Assembly: GCA_014208095.1 (NCBI GenBank)
Contig: JACHMT010000001.1
Location: 806,001-870,000, forward strand
DNA: 64,000 nt
Source: Actinospineispora eucalypti
Lineage (GTDB): Bacteria > Actinomycetota > Actinomycetes > Mycobacteriales > Pseudonocardiaceae
Direction of reading: 5' to 3'
This document shows, piece after piece, positions 26,305 to 34,188 of the stretch; position 1 is the first letter of the stretch; every line of letters begins with the position of its first letter. Below the pieces are notes generated by a model. The model was not told where the DNA came from and ran no database searches. It saw only the letters and a list, made by a program, of their open reading frames with translations. A program made the translations under genes and the position numbers.

Positions 26305-27249
26305 TTAGTTGTTCGCGTGCAGTGCTTCGTTCAGCTCTACGGTCTGGCCGCCACGCGATCGGGCTAGTACCGCGCCGGTCTGCGAGTCCCGGATCAGCAG
26401 CAACCCGTCGTGGCCGGACAGCTCGCGGGCCTTGACCACACTGCCGTCCGGCAGCTTCACCTTGGTCCCGGCGGTGATGTACAGCCCGGCCTCCACCACG
26501 CAGTCGTCGCCGAGCGAGATGCCGATGCCGGCGTTCGCCCCGAGCAGGCAGCGCTTGCCGACCGAGATCACGTCCTTGCCGCCGCCGGACAGCGTGCCCA
26601 TGATCGACGCACCGCCGCCGACGTCGGAGCCGTCGTCCACCACCACACCGGCCGAGATCCGGCCCTCCACCATCGAGTTGCCCAGCGTGCCGGCGTTGAA
26701 GTTGACGAAGCCCTCGTGCATCACGGTGGTGCCGGCGGCCAGGTGGGCGCCCAGCCGCACCCGGTCGGCGTCGGCGATGCGCACGCCGGCGGGCAGCACG
26801 TAGTCGACCATGCGCGGGAACTTGTCCAGCCCGTACACCGCGACGTTCTGCCCGGTGGCGCGCAGCCTGGCCCTGGTCAGCTCGAAGTCGGTCACCGCGC
26901 ACGGGCCGGCGCTGGTCCACACCACGGTGGCGAGCAGGCCGAACATGCCGTCCAGGTTGATCGAGTGCGGCCGGGCAAGGCGGTGGCTGAGCAGGTGCAG
27001 GCGCAGGTAGACGTCGTGCGCGTCCTCCGGCGGGTCGGCCAGTGAGCCGATCTCGGTGCGCACCACGACCAGTTCGACGCCGCGCGCCTGGTCCCGACCG
27101 GCGAGCCCGGTCAGGTCGGGTTGGTCGGCCGCGCCGGCGGCCGAGCCCAGCACGGGAGCGGGGAACCAGGTGTCCAGCACGGTGCCGTCGCCCGCCACGG
27201 TGGCCAGCCCGACGCCGTACGCGCCTTCGGTGATATGCACGAGCGACAC
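26305..27249 (-). CDS. dapD: 2,3,4,5-tetrahydropyridine-2,6-dicarboxylate N-succinyltransferase DapD
   Basis: A 314-residue (family about 317) trimeric left-handed beta-helix acyltransferase. Hexapeptide repeats run from about 180 to 285 ([55 protein letters not shown]). The catalytic region matches actinobacterial DapD ([20 protein letters not shown]). It succinylates tetrahydrodipicolinate in DAP/lysine synthesis. GTG at 27249 (one base after the upstream gene's stop) gives [15 protein letters not shown] 27240 is the alternative. It is coupled to an XRE regulator and divergent from dapE. Confidence 0.94.
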   Translation of the reverse strand: MSLVHITEGAYGVGLATVAGDGTVLDTWFPAPVLGSAAGAADQPDLTGLAGRDQARGVELVVVRTEIGSLADPPEDAHDVYLRLHLLSHRLARPHSINLDGMFGLLATVVWTSAGPCAVTDFELTRARLRATGQNVAVYGLDKFPRMVDYVLPAGVRIADADRVRLGAHLAAGTTVMHEGFVNFNAGTLGNSMVEGRISAGVVVDDGSDVGGGASIMGTLSGGGKDVISVGKRCLLGANAGIGISLGDDCVVEAGLYITAGTKVKLPDGSVVKARELSGHDGLLLIRDSQTGAVLARSRGGQTVELNEALHANN

Positions 27250-27250
27250 G

Positions 27251-27748
27251 TTAGCCGAAGCGCAGCAGGCGCCCGTCGCGGACGATTGGGATCGGTGGTT
27301 CGCTCGCCCGGTCGGACTGCATTCCCCGAACCTCCCATCGGCTGCGGGCGCGCTGGGCGTCGCGGAGCCGGCGGTCACGGTGATAGGTCTCCGGCGGGCG
27401 GGCCAGCCCGAAGCGATCGCCCCACCACTCACCGTCGCGGGGGTCGAGCACTGTGTCCAGGTGCGCGGGAAAGTGTCTGTTCGCGCCGTCCTTCGTGTTG
27501 TCCCAGGCACGCAGCGGCGGCACAACGTGTCCCTGGCCGTCCACCGCAACCAGATGGACGTCCGCGACCGCGAGCAACCGGCTCAGCATGGCGAGGCTCG
27601 GTGCGTAGCCGCCCGCCTCCACCCGGTTCACCGTGGACCGCGAGACGCCGGCCCGTGCGGCGAGTTCCCGTTGGCTGAGGTCCGCCCGCCGTCGAACGGC
27701 GCGAACCAGCCCGGCAACGCAAAACTTGAACAGTCGACGATCGGTCAT
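27251..27748 (-). CDS. XRE-family helix-turn-helix protein
   Basis: A 165-residue protein with an N-terminal XRE HTH ([31 protein letters not shown], about 20-50). The C-terminal about 95 residues, rich in Arg, Trp and Asp ([20 protein letters not shown]), resemble other actinobacterial XRE proteins of unknown effector. Its TAA stop ends one base before the dapD start, so the two are translationally coupled; control of DAP genes or of itself is a reasonable inference. Start ATG 27748 (minus). Confidence 0.85.
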   Translation of the reverse strand: MTDRRLFKFCVAGLVRAVRRRADLSQRELAARAGVSRSTVNRVEAGGYAPSLAMLSRLLAVADVHLVAVDGQGHVVPPLRAWDNTKDGANRHFPAHLDTVLDPRDGEWWGDRFGLARPPETYHRDRRLRDAQRARSRWEVRGMQSDRASEPPIPIVRDGRLLRFG

Positions 27749-27911
27749 TCCCCCACTCTGCGTTTCAGCGCGAGACCGGCCAACCGCTTGATGCCTGCCT
27801 GTGGATAACCCGGCAAAACCCCTGCACCTGTGGGCAACTCAAACCGGCCATCCTCGACTTGTGCTATAGGCCGCCCCTCGGGCGTCTCCTCCCCAACCCC
27901 TCCGCGGAAGG

Positions 27912-28082
27912 TATGGCTCTGCGTGGAAATACGCGACACGCGCCGCCGCGGCGGATCAGCTGCTCTTGACGAGCTGCGCGGCTGAGCGCGATCAGGAATG
28001 CGGGGGTTTCACCTCACGGAGTCTGCTTCTCGAATTGAGCCGTGAATTTGCGACGTGGCGCATATTTCCACGCAGAGCCATA
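27912..28082. mobile_element. 171-bp inverted-repeat element upstream of dapE
   Basis: The end repeats 27912-27940 and 28054-28082 are inverted copies matching at 27 of 29 positions (TATGGCTCTGCGTGGAAATA at the outer ends). They enclose about 113 bp with no gene, including a smaller hairpin (CAGCTGCTC...GAGCTG). The element fills most of the 401-bp gap between the divergent XRE-dapD unit and dapE; the rest of the gap shows no clear promoter. It looks like a MITE or a dispersed palindromic repeat. Confidence 0.55.
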
Positions 28083-28149
28083 GCGTGTTGGAGGACTCCG
28101 GAGGAGAGCGGCGGGAACCGGACGACGTGGTCGGCGTAGCGTGCGGGGT

Positions 28150-29262
28150 ATGAGCGCTTCCGCTCGGGCGACGGTAGCCCGGGGCCCAGTTCCAGCTCTC
28201 GACCTGAGTGCCGACCCGGTCGAGCTCACCGCCGCGCTGGTCGACGTACCGAGCGTGTCCGGCGAGGAGGGAGCACTGGCGGACGCCGTGGAGGAGGCCT
28301 TGCGTGCGCAGGCGCCCACGTTCGAGCTGCTGCGCAGCGGAAACGCGGTGCTCGCGCGCACCAACGGTGACCGGCCGACCAGGGTGCTGCTGGCCGGCCA
28401 CCTGGACACCGTGCCGATCGCGGACAACGTGCCGTCCCACCGCGAGGGGGACCGCATCTACGGCTGCGGCACGTCCGACATGAAGTCCGGGGACGCGATG
28501 ATCGCCCACCTGGCGGCCACCATCGACGACCCGGCGCACGAGCTCACCCTCGTGTTCTACGACTGCGAGGAGGTGGAAGCCGCGCGCAACGGGCTGGGCC
28601 GGATCGAGCGGGAGCACCGGGACTGGCTCCAGGCCGACCTGGCGGTCCTGGCCGAGCCGACGGACGGCGCCGTGGAAGCCGGCTGCCAGGGCACGCTGCG
28701 CGCGGTGGTGCGCACGACCGGGCGGCGCGCCCACTCCGCCCGGTCCTGGCTGGGCGAGAACGCCATCCACGCGGCGGCCCCCATCCTGCGGCGGCTCAAC
28801 GAGTACCGGCCCCGCCAGGTGGACATCGACGGCTGCGTCTACCGGGAGGGCCTGCAGGCGGTGCGCATCGAGGGCGGCGTCGCGGGCAACGTGGTGCCGG
28901 ACGAGGCCTGCGTCACGGTGAACTTCCGGTTCGCCCCGGACCGCACGCCCGAGCAGGCCGCCGACCACGTGCGCGAGGTCTTCGACCATGCACCGCTGGA
29001 GATCACCGACTCGGCGGCCGGCGCGCTGCCCGGCCTGCACGCCCCGGCGGCGAAGGCGTTCCTGGCCGCGACCGGCGCGCGGCCGGTGGCCAAGTACGGC
29101 TGGACGGACGTCTCCCGGTTCGCCGCCCTGGGCATTCCGGCGATCAACTTCGGCCCCGGCGACCCGAACCTGGCGCACACCCGGGAAGAGTTCGTGAACA
29201 TCGACCGAATCACCCGGTGCACGGAGTTGCTCCGCCGCTACCTGACGTCGGCCGGGCGCTAG
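28150..29262 (+). CDS. dapE: Succinyl-diaminopimelate desuccinylase DapE
   Basis: A 370-residue M20-family di-zinc hydrolase. Metal ligands are visible in AGHLDTVP (His), [11 protein letters not shown] (bridging Asp), DCEEVEA (catalytic Glu plus ligand), AEPTDGA (Glu) and [12 protein letters not shown] (His). It removes succinate from N-succinyl-LL-DAP, giving LL-DAP for lysine and peptidoglycan. ATG 28150 is preferred to the in-frame GTG 28141. It is divergent from dapD as in mycobacteria (Rv1201c/Rv1202). Confidence 0.94.
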   Translation: MSASARATVARGPVPALDLSADPVELTAALVDVPSVSGEEGALADAVEEALRAQAPTFELLRSGNAVLARTNGDRPTRVLLAGHLDTVPIADNVPSHREGDRIYGCGTSDMKSGDAMIAHLAATIDDPAHELTLVFYDCEEVEAARNGLGRIEREHRDWLQADLAVLAEPTDGAVEAGCQGTLRAVVRTTGRRAHSARSWLGENAIHAAAPILRRLNEYRPRQVDIDGCVYREGLQAVRIEGGVAGNVVPDEACVTVNFRFAPDRTPEQAADHVREVFDHAPLEITDSAAGALPGLHAPAAKAFLAATGARPVAKYGWTDVSRFAALGIPAINFGPGDPNLAHTREEFVNIDRITRCTELLRRYLTSAGR

Positions 29263-29272
29263 TGTCGGTGGG

Positions 29273-30034
29273 GTGTCTGTCGACGACGAGCGCCCTTCAG
29301 AAAAGCTCCGAGGCCCGGTCGTGCTGCGCCGGGACCGCCGCGTAGAACCCACCACGACCGACCAGCGCCTGCTCGACTCGCGCGGTCCCTCCGACTGGGT
29401 GCACACCGACCCGTGGCGGGTGCTGCGCATCCAGGCCGAGTTCGTCGAGGGCTTCGGCATGCTGGCCGAGCTGCCCCGCGCGGTCACCGTGTTCGGCTCG
29501 GCCCGCACCAAGCGCGAGCACCCGGAGTACCAGCTGGGACGGGATCTGGGGAAGGCGCTGGCCGAGTCCGGGTTCGCGGTGATGACCGGCGGCGGCCCCG
29601 GCACCATGGAAGCGGTCAACCGGGGCTGCAACGACGCGGGCGGGCTGTCCGTCGGCCTCGGCATCGAGCTGCCCTTCGAGCAGGGCCTCAACCCCTGGGT
29701 GGACCTGGGCATCAACTTCCGCTACTTCTTCGCCCGCAAGACCATGTTCGTGAAGTACTCGCAGGCGTTCGTCTGCCTGCCCGGCGGCTTCGGCACGCTG
29801 GACGAGCTGTTCGAGGCGCTCACCCTGGTGCAGACCAAGAAGGTCACCAAGTTCCCGGTGGTGCTGCTGGGCACCGAGTACTGGGGCGGCCTCTACGAGT
29901 GGTTGAAGAACTCGGTGTTCGAAAGCGGCAAGATCGGTGAGAAGGACCTCGCCCTGGTGCACGTCACGGACGACATCGACGAGGCCGTCAAGCTGGTCAA
30001 CGAGGCCTACAAGGCGTGGGAAGAGACCCATTGA
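29273..30034 (+). CDS. LOG-family (TIGR00730) nucleoside 5'-monophosphate phosphoribohydrolase
   Basis: A 253-residue Rossmann-like protein. The signature PGGFGTLDELFEAL and GGGPGTMEAVNRGC match the LOG/lysine-decarboxylase-like family, whose members release cytokinin-type bases from nucleoside monophosphates. GTG 29273 lies 11 bp after dapE. The basic, unstructured first 40 residues precede the fold. It is followed in overlap by a second family member. The native substrate in a soil actinomycete is unknown. Confidence 0.87.
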   Translation: MSVDDERPSEKLRGPVVLRRDRRVEPTTTDQRLLDSRGPSDWVHTDPWRVLRIQAEFVEGFGMLAELPRAVTVFGSARTKREHPEYQLGRDLGKALAESGFAVMTGGGPGTMEAVNRGCNDAGGLSVGLGIELPFEQGLNPWVDLGINFRYFFARKTMFVKYSQAFVCLPGGFGTLDELFEALTLVQTKKVTKFPVVLLGTEYWGGLYEWLKNSVFESGKIGEKDLALVHVTDDIDEAVKLVNEAYKAWEETH

Positions 30035-30582
30035 GCCGCGCTGTCTGTGTCTACTGCTCGTCCTGGGACGGGGTAGACCCGAGCAACCTGGCGCTGGCCG
30101 AGGCGGTCGGTTCGGGAATCGCCGAGCGCGGCTGGACGCTGGTCTCCGGGGGTGGGCGCCGGTCCATGATGGGCGCGGTGGCCAAGGCGGCGCGGGCCGG
30201 CGGGGCTCGGACGGTCGGCGTGATCCCGCGCTCCATGGTGGAGCGGGAATGGGCCGACCACGACGCCGACGAGCTGCTCATCACCGACACGATGCGCGAG
30301 CGCAAGGCGCTGATGGACGCGCACGCCGACGCCTTCATCACCCTGCCCGGCGGCCTGGGAACCTGTGAGGAGCTGGTCGAGACGTGGAGCGCCGGGGTGC
30401 TGAACCTGCACGCCAAACCGGTGGTGCTGCTCGACCCGAACGGCCACTACGACGGCCTGATGGCCTGGATGAACGAGCTGGTGGACGCCGGGTTCGCCGG
30501 GCCGACCTCGATCAGCCGGCTGGTCCGGGCCGCCGATGTGAGCACCGCGCTGGACGCCTGCGCCGGTCCGGTCGCCGTGTAA
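30031..30582 (+). CDS. LOG-family (TIGR00730) phosphoribohydrolase, second copy
   Basis: A 183-residue compact LOG protein: CVYCSSWDGV start, VSGGGRRSMMGAVAKAA, and the active-site motif LPGGLGTCEELVETW. It matches the Rv1205-like position upstream of folP2 in M. tuberculosis. TTG 30031 overlaps the previous stop (TTGA) and gives the family N-terminus SRAVCVYCSS; GTG 30016 is possible but less typical. Two adjacent, rather different LOG genes suggest different nucleotide substrates. Confidence 0.87.
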   Translation: MSRAVCVYCSSWDGVDPSNLALAEAVGSGIAERGWTLVSGGGRRSMMGAVAKAARAGGARTVGVIPRSMVEREWADHDADELLITDTMRERKALMDAHADAFITLPGGLGTCEELVETWSAGVLNLHAKPVVLLDPNGHYDGLMAWMNELVDAGFAGPTSISRLVRAADVSTALDACAGPVAV

Positions 30583-30592
30583 TGCTCGAAGT

Positions 30593-31462
30593 GTGAGGAC
30601 ACCACTGCGGTTCGGTACCCGGACGCCGCCGGCGGACCGGGCGCTGGTGATGGCGATCGTGAACCGCACCCCCGACTCGTTCTACGACCGGGGCGCCACG
30701 TTCGCCGAGGCGGACGCGTTGGCCGCGGTGGACGCCGCCGTCGCCGAGGGGGCGGACATCGTGGACATCGGCGGGGTCAAGGCGGGTCCGGGCAGCGACG
30801 TGGACACCGACGAGGAGATCCGGCGGGTGGTCCCGTTCATCGCCACCGTCCGGGCCCGCCATCCGGACGTGGTGATCAGCGTGGACACCTGGCGCGCCGA
30901 GGTGGGCCGGCTGGCCTGCGAGGAAGGCGCGGACCTGATCAACGACACCTGGGCCGGCGCGGATCCCAAGCTGGCCGAGGTGGCCGCCGAGTTCGAGGTC
31001 GGCGTGGTCTGCTCGCACACCGGCGGCGCGGTGCCGCGCACCCGCCCGCACCGGGTCAGCTACCCGAACCTGGTGGCGGACGTGATCGCCGAGCTGACCG
31101 GGCAGGCGGAGCGGGTGCTCGCGCTGGGCGTACCGAGGGAGGGCATCCTGATCGACCCGACCCACGACTTCGGCAAGAACACCTGGCACGGGCTGGAGCT
31201 GTTGCGCCGGTGCGACGAGCTGGCGGACACCGGTTGGCCGGTGCTGATGGCGCTCTCGCACAAGGACTTCATCGGGGAGACGCTCGGCGTCGGCCTGGAG
31301 GAACGCGGCGAGGGCACGCTCGCCGCGACCGCGCTGGCCGCCGCCGCCGGCGCGCGGGTGTTCCGGGCGCACGACGTGGCCGCCACCCGCCGCACGGTGG
31401 ACATGGTGGCCAGCATCCAGGGCACCCGGCCGCCCGCCGGCTGCGTGCGGGGGCTGGCGTAG
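30593..31462 (+). CDS. folP2: FolP2-type dihydropteroate synthase homologue
   Basis: A 289-residue TIM barrel of the dihydropteroate synthase family: MAIVNRTPDSFYDRG (family MGIVNVTPDSF), ADIVDIGGVKAGPG, SVDTWRAEVGRLACEEGADLIND and LMALSHKDFIGETL. It differs from FolP1 at the DIGG(E) motif and is placed before gpgS, as for folP2 (Rv1207), whose product is reported not to work as a normal DHPS. So folate synthesis is uncertain; a pterin-binding role is possible. GTG 30593; stop abuts the gpgS ATG. Confidence 0.85.
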   Translation: MRTPLRFGTRTPPADRALVMAIVNRTPDSFYDRGATFAEADALAAVDAAVAEGADIVDIGGVKAGPGSDVDTDEEIRRVVPFIATVRARHPDVVISVDTWRAEVGRLACEEGADLINDTWAGADPKLAEVAAEFEVGVVCSHTGGAVPRTRPHRVSYPNLVADVIAELTGQAERVLALGVPREGILIDPTHDFGKNTWHGLELLRRCDELADTGWPVLMALSHKDFIGETLGVGLEERGEGTLAATALAAAAGARVFRAHDVAATRRTVDMVASIQGTRPPAGCVRGLA

Positions 31463-32398
31463 ATGGAACCCGAACTGGAGCGGTGGTTCGCGCGGCGCAC
31501 CTGGCAGCGGCCGGCGTGGACGGTGGACGAGCTGCGCGCGGCCAAGCGCGGGCGCACCGTCTCGGTGGTGCTGCCGGCGCTGAACGAGCAGGACACCGTG
31601 GGGCCGATCGTGGCGGCCATCGTGCCGCTCACCCGGGGCGCGGAACCGCTGGTGGACGAGCTGCTCGTGATGGACTCCGGGTCCACCGATCAGACCGGGG
31701 AGCGCGCGGCGGCGGCCGGTGCGCGGGTGGTCGGCCGTTCGGACGTGCTGCCCGAGCTGCCCCCGCTGGCCGGCAAGGGCGAGGTGCTCTGGCGCTCGCT
31801 GGCCGCCACCAGCGGTGATCTGGTGGTCTTCCTGGACTCCGACCTGGTGGACTTCGACCCCGGGTTCGTGCCGGCGTTGCTCGGCCCGCTGCTCACCGAG
31901 CCCAGGGTGGCGCTGGTCAAGGGGTTCTACCGGCGGCCGCTGCGGCTGGAGACGTCCGAGCTGGAGACCGGCGGCGGGCGGGTCACCGAGCTGCTGGTGC
32001 GGCCGTTGCTGGCCGCGTTGCGGCCGGAGCTGTCCGGGGTGGTGCAACCGCTCGGCGGGGAGTACGCGGCGACCCGCGAGCTGCTCGAGTCGGTGCCGTT
32101 CGCGGCGGGTTACGGGGTGGAGATCGGGCTGCTGCTGGACACCCACACCAACCGGGGGCTGGACGCGTTGGCGCAGGTCAACCTGGGAGTGCGCAAGCAC
32201 CGCAACCGCTCGCTGCTGGCCCTGGGCGTGATGGCCAGGCAGATTCTGGCCGCCGCGCTGCACCGGTGCGCGCTGCCCGACGCGGGTGGCGCGATCACCC
32301 AGTTCCGCCAGCTCGAAGGCGAGTGGTTGCCGACCGGCCAGCGGGTCGAGGTGACCGAGCGCCCGCCGATGCGCGAGGTTGTCGGGGGCAGGCTTTAG
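31463..32398 (+). CDS. gpgS: Glucosyl-3-phosphoglycerate synthase GpgS
   Basis: A 311-residue GT81 glycosyltransferase. The nucleotide-sugar region VSVVLPALNEQDTVGPIV, the metal-binding DSD (VVFLDSDLVDFDPGF) and the acceptor-site VVQPLGGEYAATRELL are intact. It joins glucose from UDP-glucose to 3-phosphoglycerate, the first step of methylglucose lipopolysaccharide or glucosylglycerate synthesis. ATG 31463 immediately follows the folP2 stop, as in mycobacteria. glgC lies 3.3 kb downstream. Confidence 0.93.
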   Translation: MEPELERWFARRTWQRPAWTVDELRAAKRGRTVSVVLPALNEQDTVGPIVAAIVPLTRGAEPLVDELLVMDSGSTDQTGERAAAAGARVVGRSDVLPELPPLAGKGEVLWRSLAATSGDLVVFLDSDLVDFDPGFVPALLGPLLTEPRVALVKGFYRRPLRLETSELETGGGRVTELLVRPLLAALRPELSGVVQPLGGEYAATRELLESVPFAAGYGVEIGLLLDTHTNRGLDALAQVNLGVRKHRNRSLLALGVMARQILAAALHRCALPDAGGAITQFRQLEGEWLPTGQRVEVTERPPMREVVGGRL

Positions 32399-32408
32399 GG
32401 TTTCCGTC

Positions 32409-32780
32409 GTGGGAACGGCGCTGATCTACCTGTTGGCGGTGCTGGCGGTGGCCGCCGTCTTCTTCGTGGTCGCCTCGGCGGTGTTCGGCCGGGGCGAGGA
32501 GCTCGCGCCGGTTCCGCCCGGCGCCACTCCTACCTGGCTGCCCGAGTCCGATGTGGCCGCCACCGACGTGCGCGCGGTGCGATTCCAGCAGGTGGTGCGC
32601 GGTTACAAGATGTCCGAGGTGGACTGGGTGCTGGAGCGGTTGGCCGGCGAGCTGGAGCGGGTGGGCGCGGAGCGGGACGAGCTGCGCCGCCAGGTGGACG
32701 AGCTGGCCCCCGCGCCGTCCGGCTCCACTCCCGGCTCTGGCTCAACGCCGTCGAGCCCGCCCGAAGGGGCCGCCGAATGA
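32409..32780 (+). CDS. DivIVA-domain membrane protein (Rv1209-like)
   Basis: A 123-residue protein with one N-terminal TM helix (TALIYLLAVLAVAAVFFVVASAVF) and a cytoplasmic DivIVA-like motif VRFQQVVRGYKMSEVDWVLERLAGELERV that leads into a short coiled coil, then a Ser/Pro tail. GTG 32409 is chosen because it follows the gpgS stop; TTG 32379 is in frame but overlaps it. The same gene sits after gpgS in M. tuberculosis. Probably a membrane-associated scaffold; function unknown. Confidence 0.8.
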   Translation: MGTALIYLLAVLAVAAVFFVVASAVFGRGEELAPVPPGATPTWLPESDVAATDVRAVRFQQVVRGYKMSEVDWVLERLAGELERVGAERDELRRQVDELAPAPSGSTPGSGSTPSSPPEGAAE

Positions 32781-33232
32781 GCACCGTGGCGCTGTCCGAG
32801 CCGGTCGCCGCCCCGCCGGAGCGGACCTGGCGCGCGGTCACCGACTGGGCCCGCCAAGGCGAGTGGATGCTCGGCACCACGGTGGAGGTGACCGGCGGCG
32901 ACGGGCGTTCGGTCGGCTCCACGCTGAGTGCCAGGACCGGCTACGGCGCTTTCGGCTTCGTGGACACCATGGAGATCACCGAGTTCGACCCGGCGGTCCG
33001 GCGCTGCGTGGTCCGGCACACCGGCTGGCTGGTCCGGGGCGAGGGCGAGTTCACCGTCTCGGGCCGGGCGGACGGTGGTTCGGAGGTGGAGTGGGTGGAG
33101 CGCCTGGAGCTCCCGTTCGGGCCCGTGGGCCGGTTCGGGTGGCCGTTCGCGCGGCCGGTGATGGCGGCCGGGGTGCGCTGGTCGCTGCGCCGGCTGGCCC
33201 GGTTCTGCGAGCAGTACCCGGAGGAGAAATGA
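32777..33232 (+). CDS. SRPBCC-family protein
   Basis: A 151-residue START/Bet v1-like (polyketide-cyclase-type) domain: VALSEPVAAPPERTWRAVTDWARQ opening, EITEFDPAVRRCVVRHTG central strands and a long C-terminal helix (PVMAAGVRWSLRRLARFCEQY). Such proteins bind hydrophobic ligands. It overlaps both neighbours by 4 bp and is co-transcribed with tag. No specific function can be given. Confidence 0.85.
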   Translation: MSTVALSEPVAAPPERTWRAVTDWARQGEWMLGTTVEVTGGDGRSVGSTLSARTGYGAFGFVDTMEITEFDPAVRRCVVRHTGWLVRGEGEFTVSGRADGGSEVEWVERLELPFGPVGRFGWPFARPVMAAGVRWSLRRLARFCEQYPEEK

Positions 33233-33831
33233 CCGCGAGCGACCTGCGGCCCGGCCCGGACGGGCAGCCGCGCTGCCCCTGGGGGCTGTCCGCGCCGGAG
33301 TACGTGGCCTACCACGACGAGGAGTGGGGGCGGCCGCTGCGCGGGGTGCGGCAGATGTTCGAGCGGGTATCCCTGGAGGCCTTCCAGTCCGGGCTGTCCT
33401 GGCTGGTCATCCTGCGTAAACGGGAGTCGTTCCGGGCCGCGTTCGCCAACTTCGAGCCGTCCGAGGTGGCCGAGTTCGACGACGCCGACGTGGCCCGGCT
33501 GCTCGCCGATCCCGGCATCGTGCGGAACCGGGCGAAGATCGACGCAACGCTGCGCAACGCCCGCGCGGTGCTGGCCATGGACACCCCGTTGGACGAGCTG
33601 CTCTGGTCGTTCGCCCCGGACCCGGACTCCCGGCCGCGCCCGCGCACGCTGGCCGAGGTGCCGGCGGTGACCCCCGAGTCCAAGGCGATGGCCAAGGAAC
33701 TCAAGCGACGCGGGTTCAGCTTCGTGGGGCCGACCACGTGTTACGCGTTGATGCAGGCGACCGGGCTGGTAAACGATCACCTAGCGGGTTGTGCCGCCGC
33801 GATTGCTGACGGTGAGCGTTCAGCTCAATGA
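33229..33831 (+). CDS. tag: DNA-3-methyladenine glycosylase I
   Basis: A 200-residue TagA. The structural zinc is held by Cys and His in RCPWGLS and YHDEEWG and by His/Cys in NDHLAGC, the E. coli Tag pattern. The substrate pocket segment FERVSLEAFQSGLSWLVILRKRE is conserved. It excises 3-methyladenine from alkylated DNA. ATG 33229 overlaps the SRPBCC stop. The position matches Rv1210. Confidence 0.94.
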   Translation: MTASDLRPGPDGQPRCPWGLSAPEYVAYHDEEWGRPLRGVRQMFERVSLEAFQSGLSWLVILRKRESFRAAFANFEPSEVAEFDDADVARLLADPGIVRNRAKIDATLRNARAVLAMDTPLDELLWSFAPDPDSRPRPRTLAEVPAVTPESKAMAKELKRRGFSFVGPTTCYALMQATGLVNDHLAGCAAAIADGERSAQ

Positions 33832-33979
33832 TCGCCTCGGTTGCACTCCTGATTCGGCAATAGGGGAGAATAAACACAGGCGGGCCCGGGTCACCCCGGC
33901 GCGGCGCACTAGGCAGCCCCGCGCCGGGCCCCGACTTCCCCGAGCCCGGGGACCTGTTCGGCGATGGAGGGAGCTCGAC

Positions 33980-34147
33980 ATGGCGGCCATGAAGCCCCGG
34001 ACCGGCGACGGTCCCCTCGAAGTGACCAAGGAGGGCCGGGGCATCGTCATGCGCGTCCCGTTAGAAGGCGGTGGCCGGCTGGTGGTCGAGATGTCGGCGG
34101 AAGAGGCGAGTGACCTCGGCGACGCTTTGAAGGCGGCATCGGGCTGA
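33980..34147 (+). CDS. DUF3117 small protein (Rv1211-like)
   Basis: A 55-residue acidic/basic protein, MAAMKPRTGDGPLEVTKEG at the start and EMSAEEASDLGDALKAA at the end; nearly invariant DUF3117 of actinobacteria. GGAGGGAG lies 6 bp before the ATG. Function unknown. It follows tag after a 148-bp gap, which could hold its own promoter (TTGCAC at 33841 and the AT-rich GAGAATAAAC near 33864 are the only promoter-like bases). Confidence 0.9.
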   Translation: MAAMKPRTGDGPLEVTKEGRGIVMRVPLEGGGRLVVEMSAEEASDLGDALKAASG

Positions 34148-34188
34148 GTACGGCGGCAACCGGCTTCGGGGAGCCGGCCGGGCGGAGC

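Noticed and set aside
27800-27837. DnaA-box-like TGTGGATAA (27800) and TGTGGGCAA (27829)
   Set aside because: Only two boxes, no dnaA/dnaN or AT-rich unwinding region; not an origin.
27745-27939. A 64-codon minus-strand frame upstream of the XRE gene
   Set aside because: It begins inside the 171-bp inverted-repeat element and resembles no protein family.
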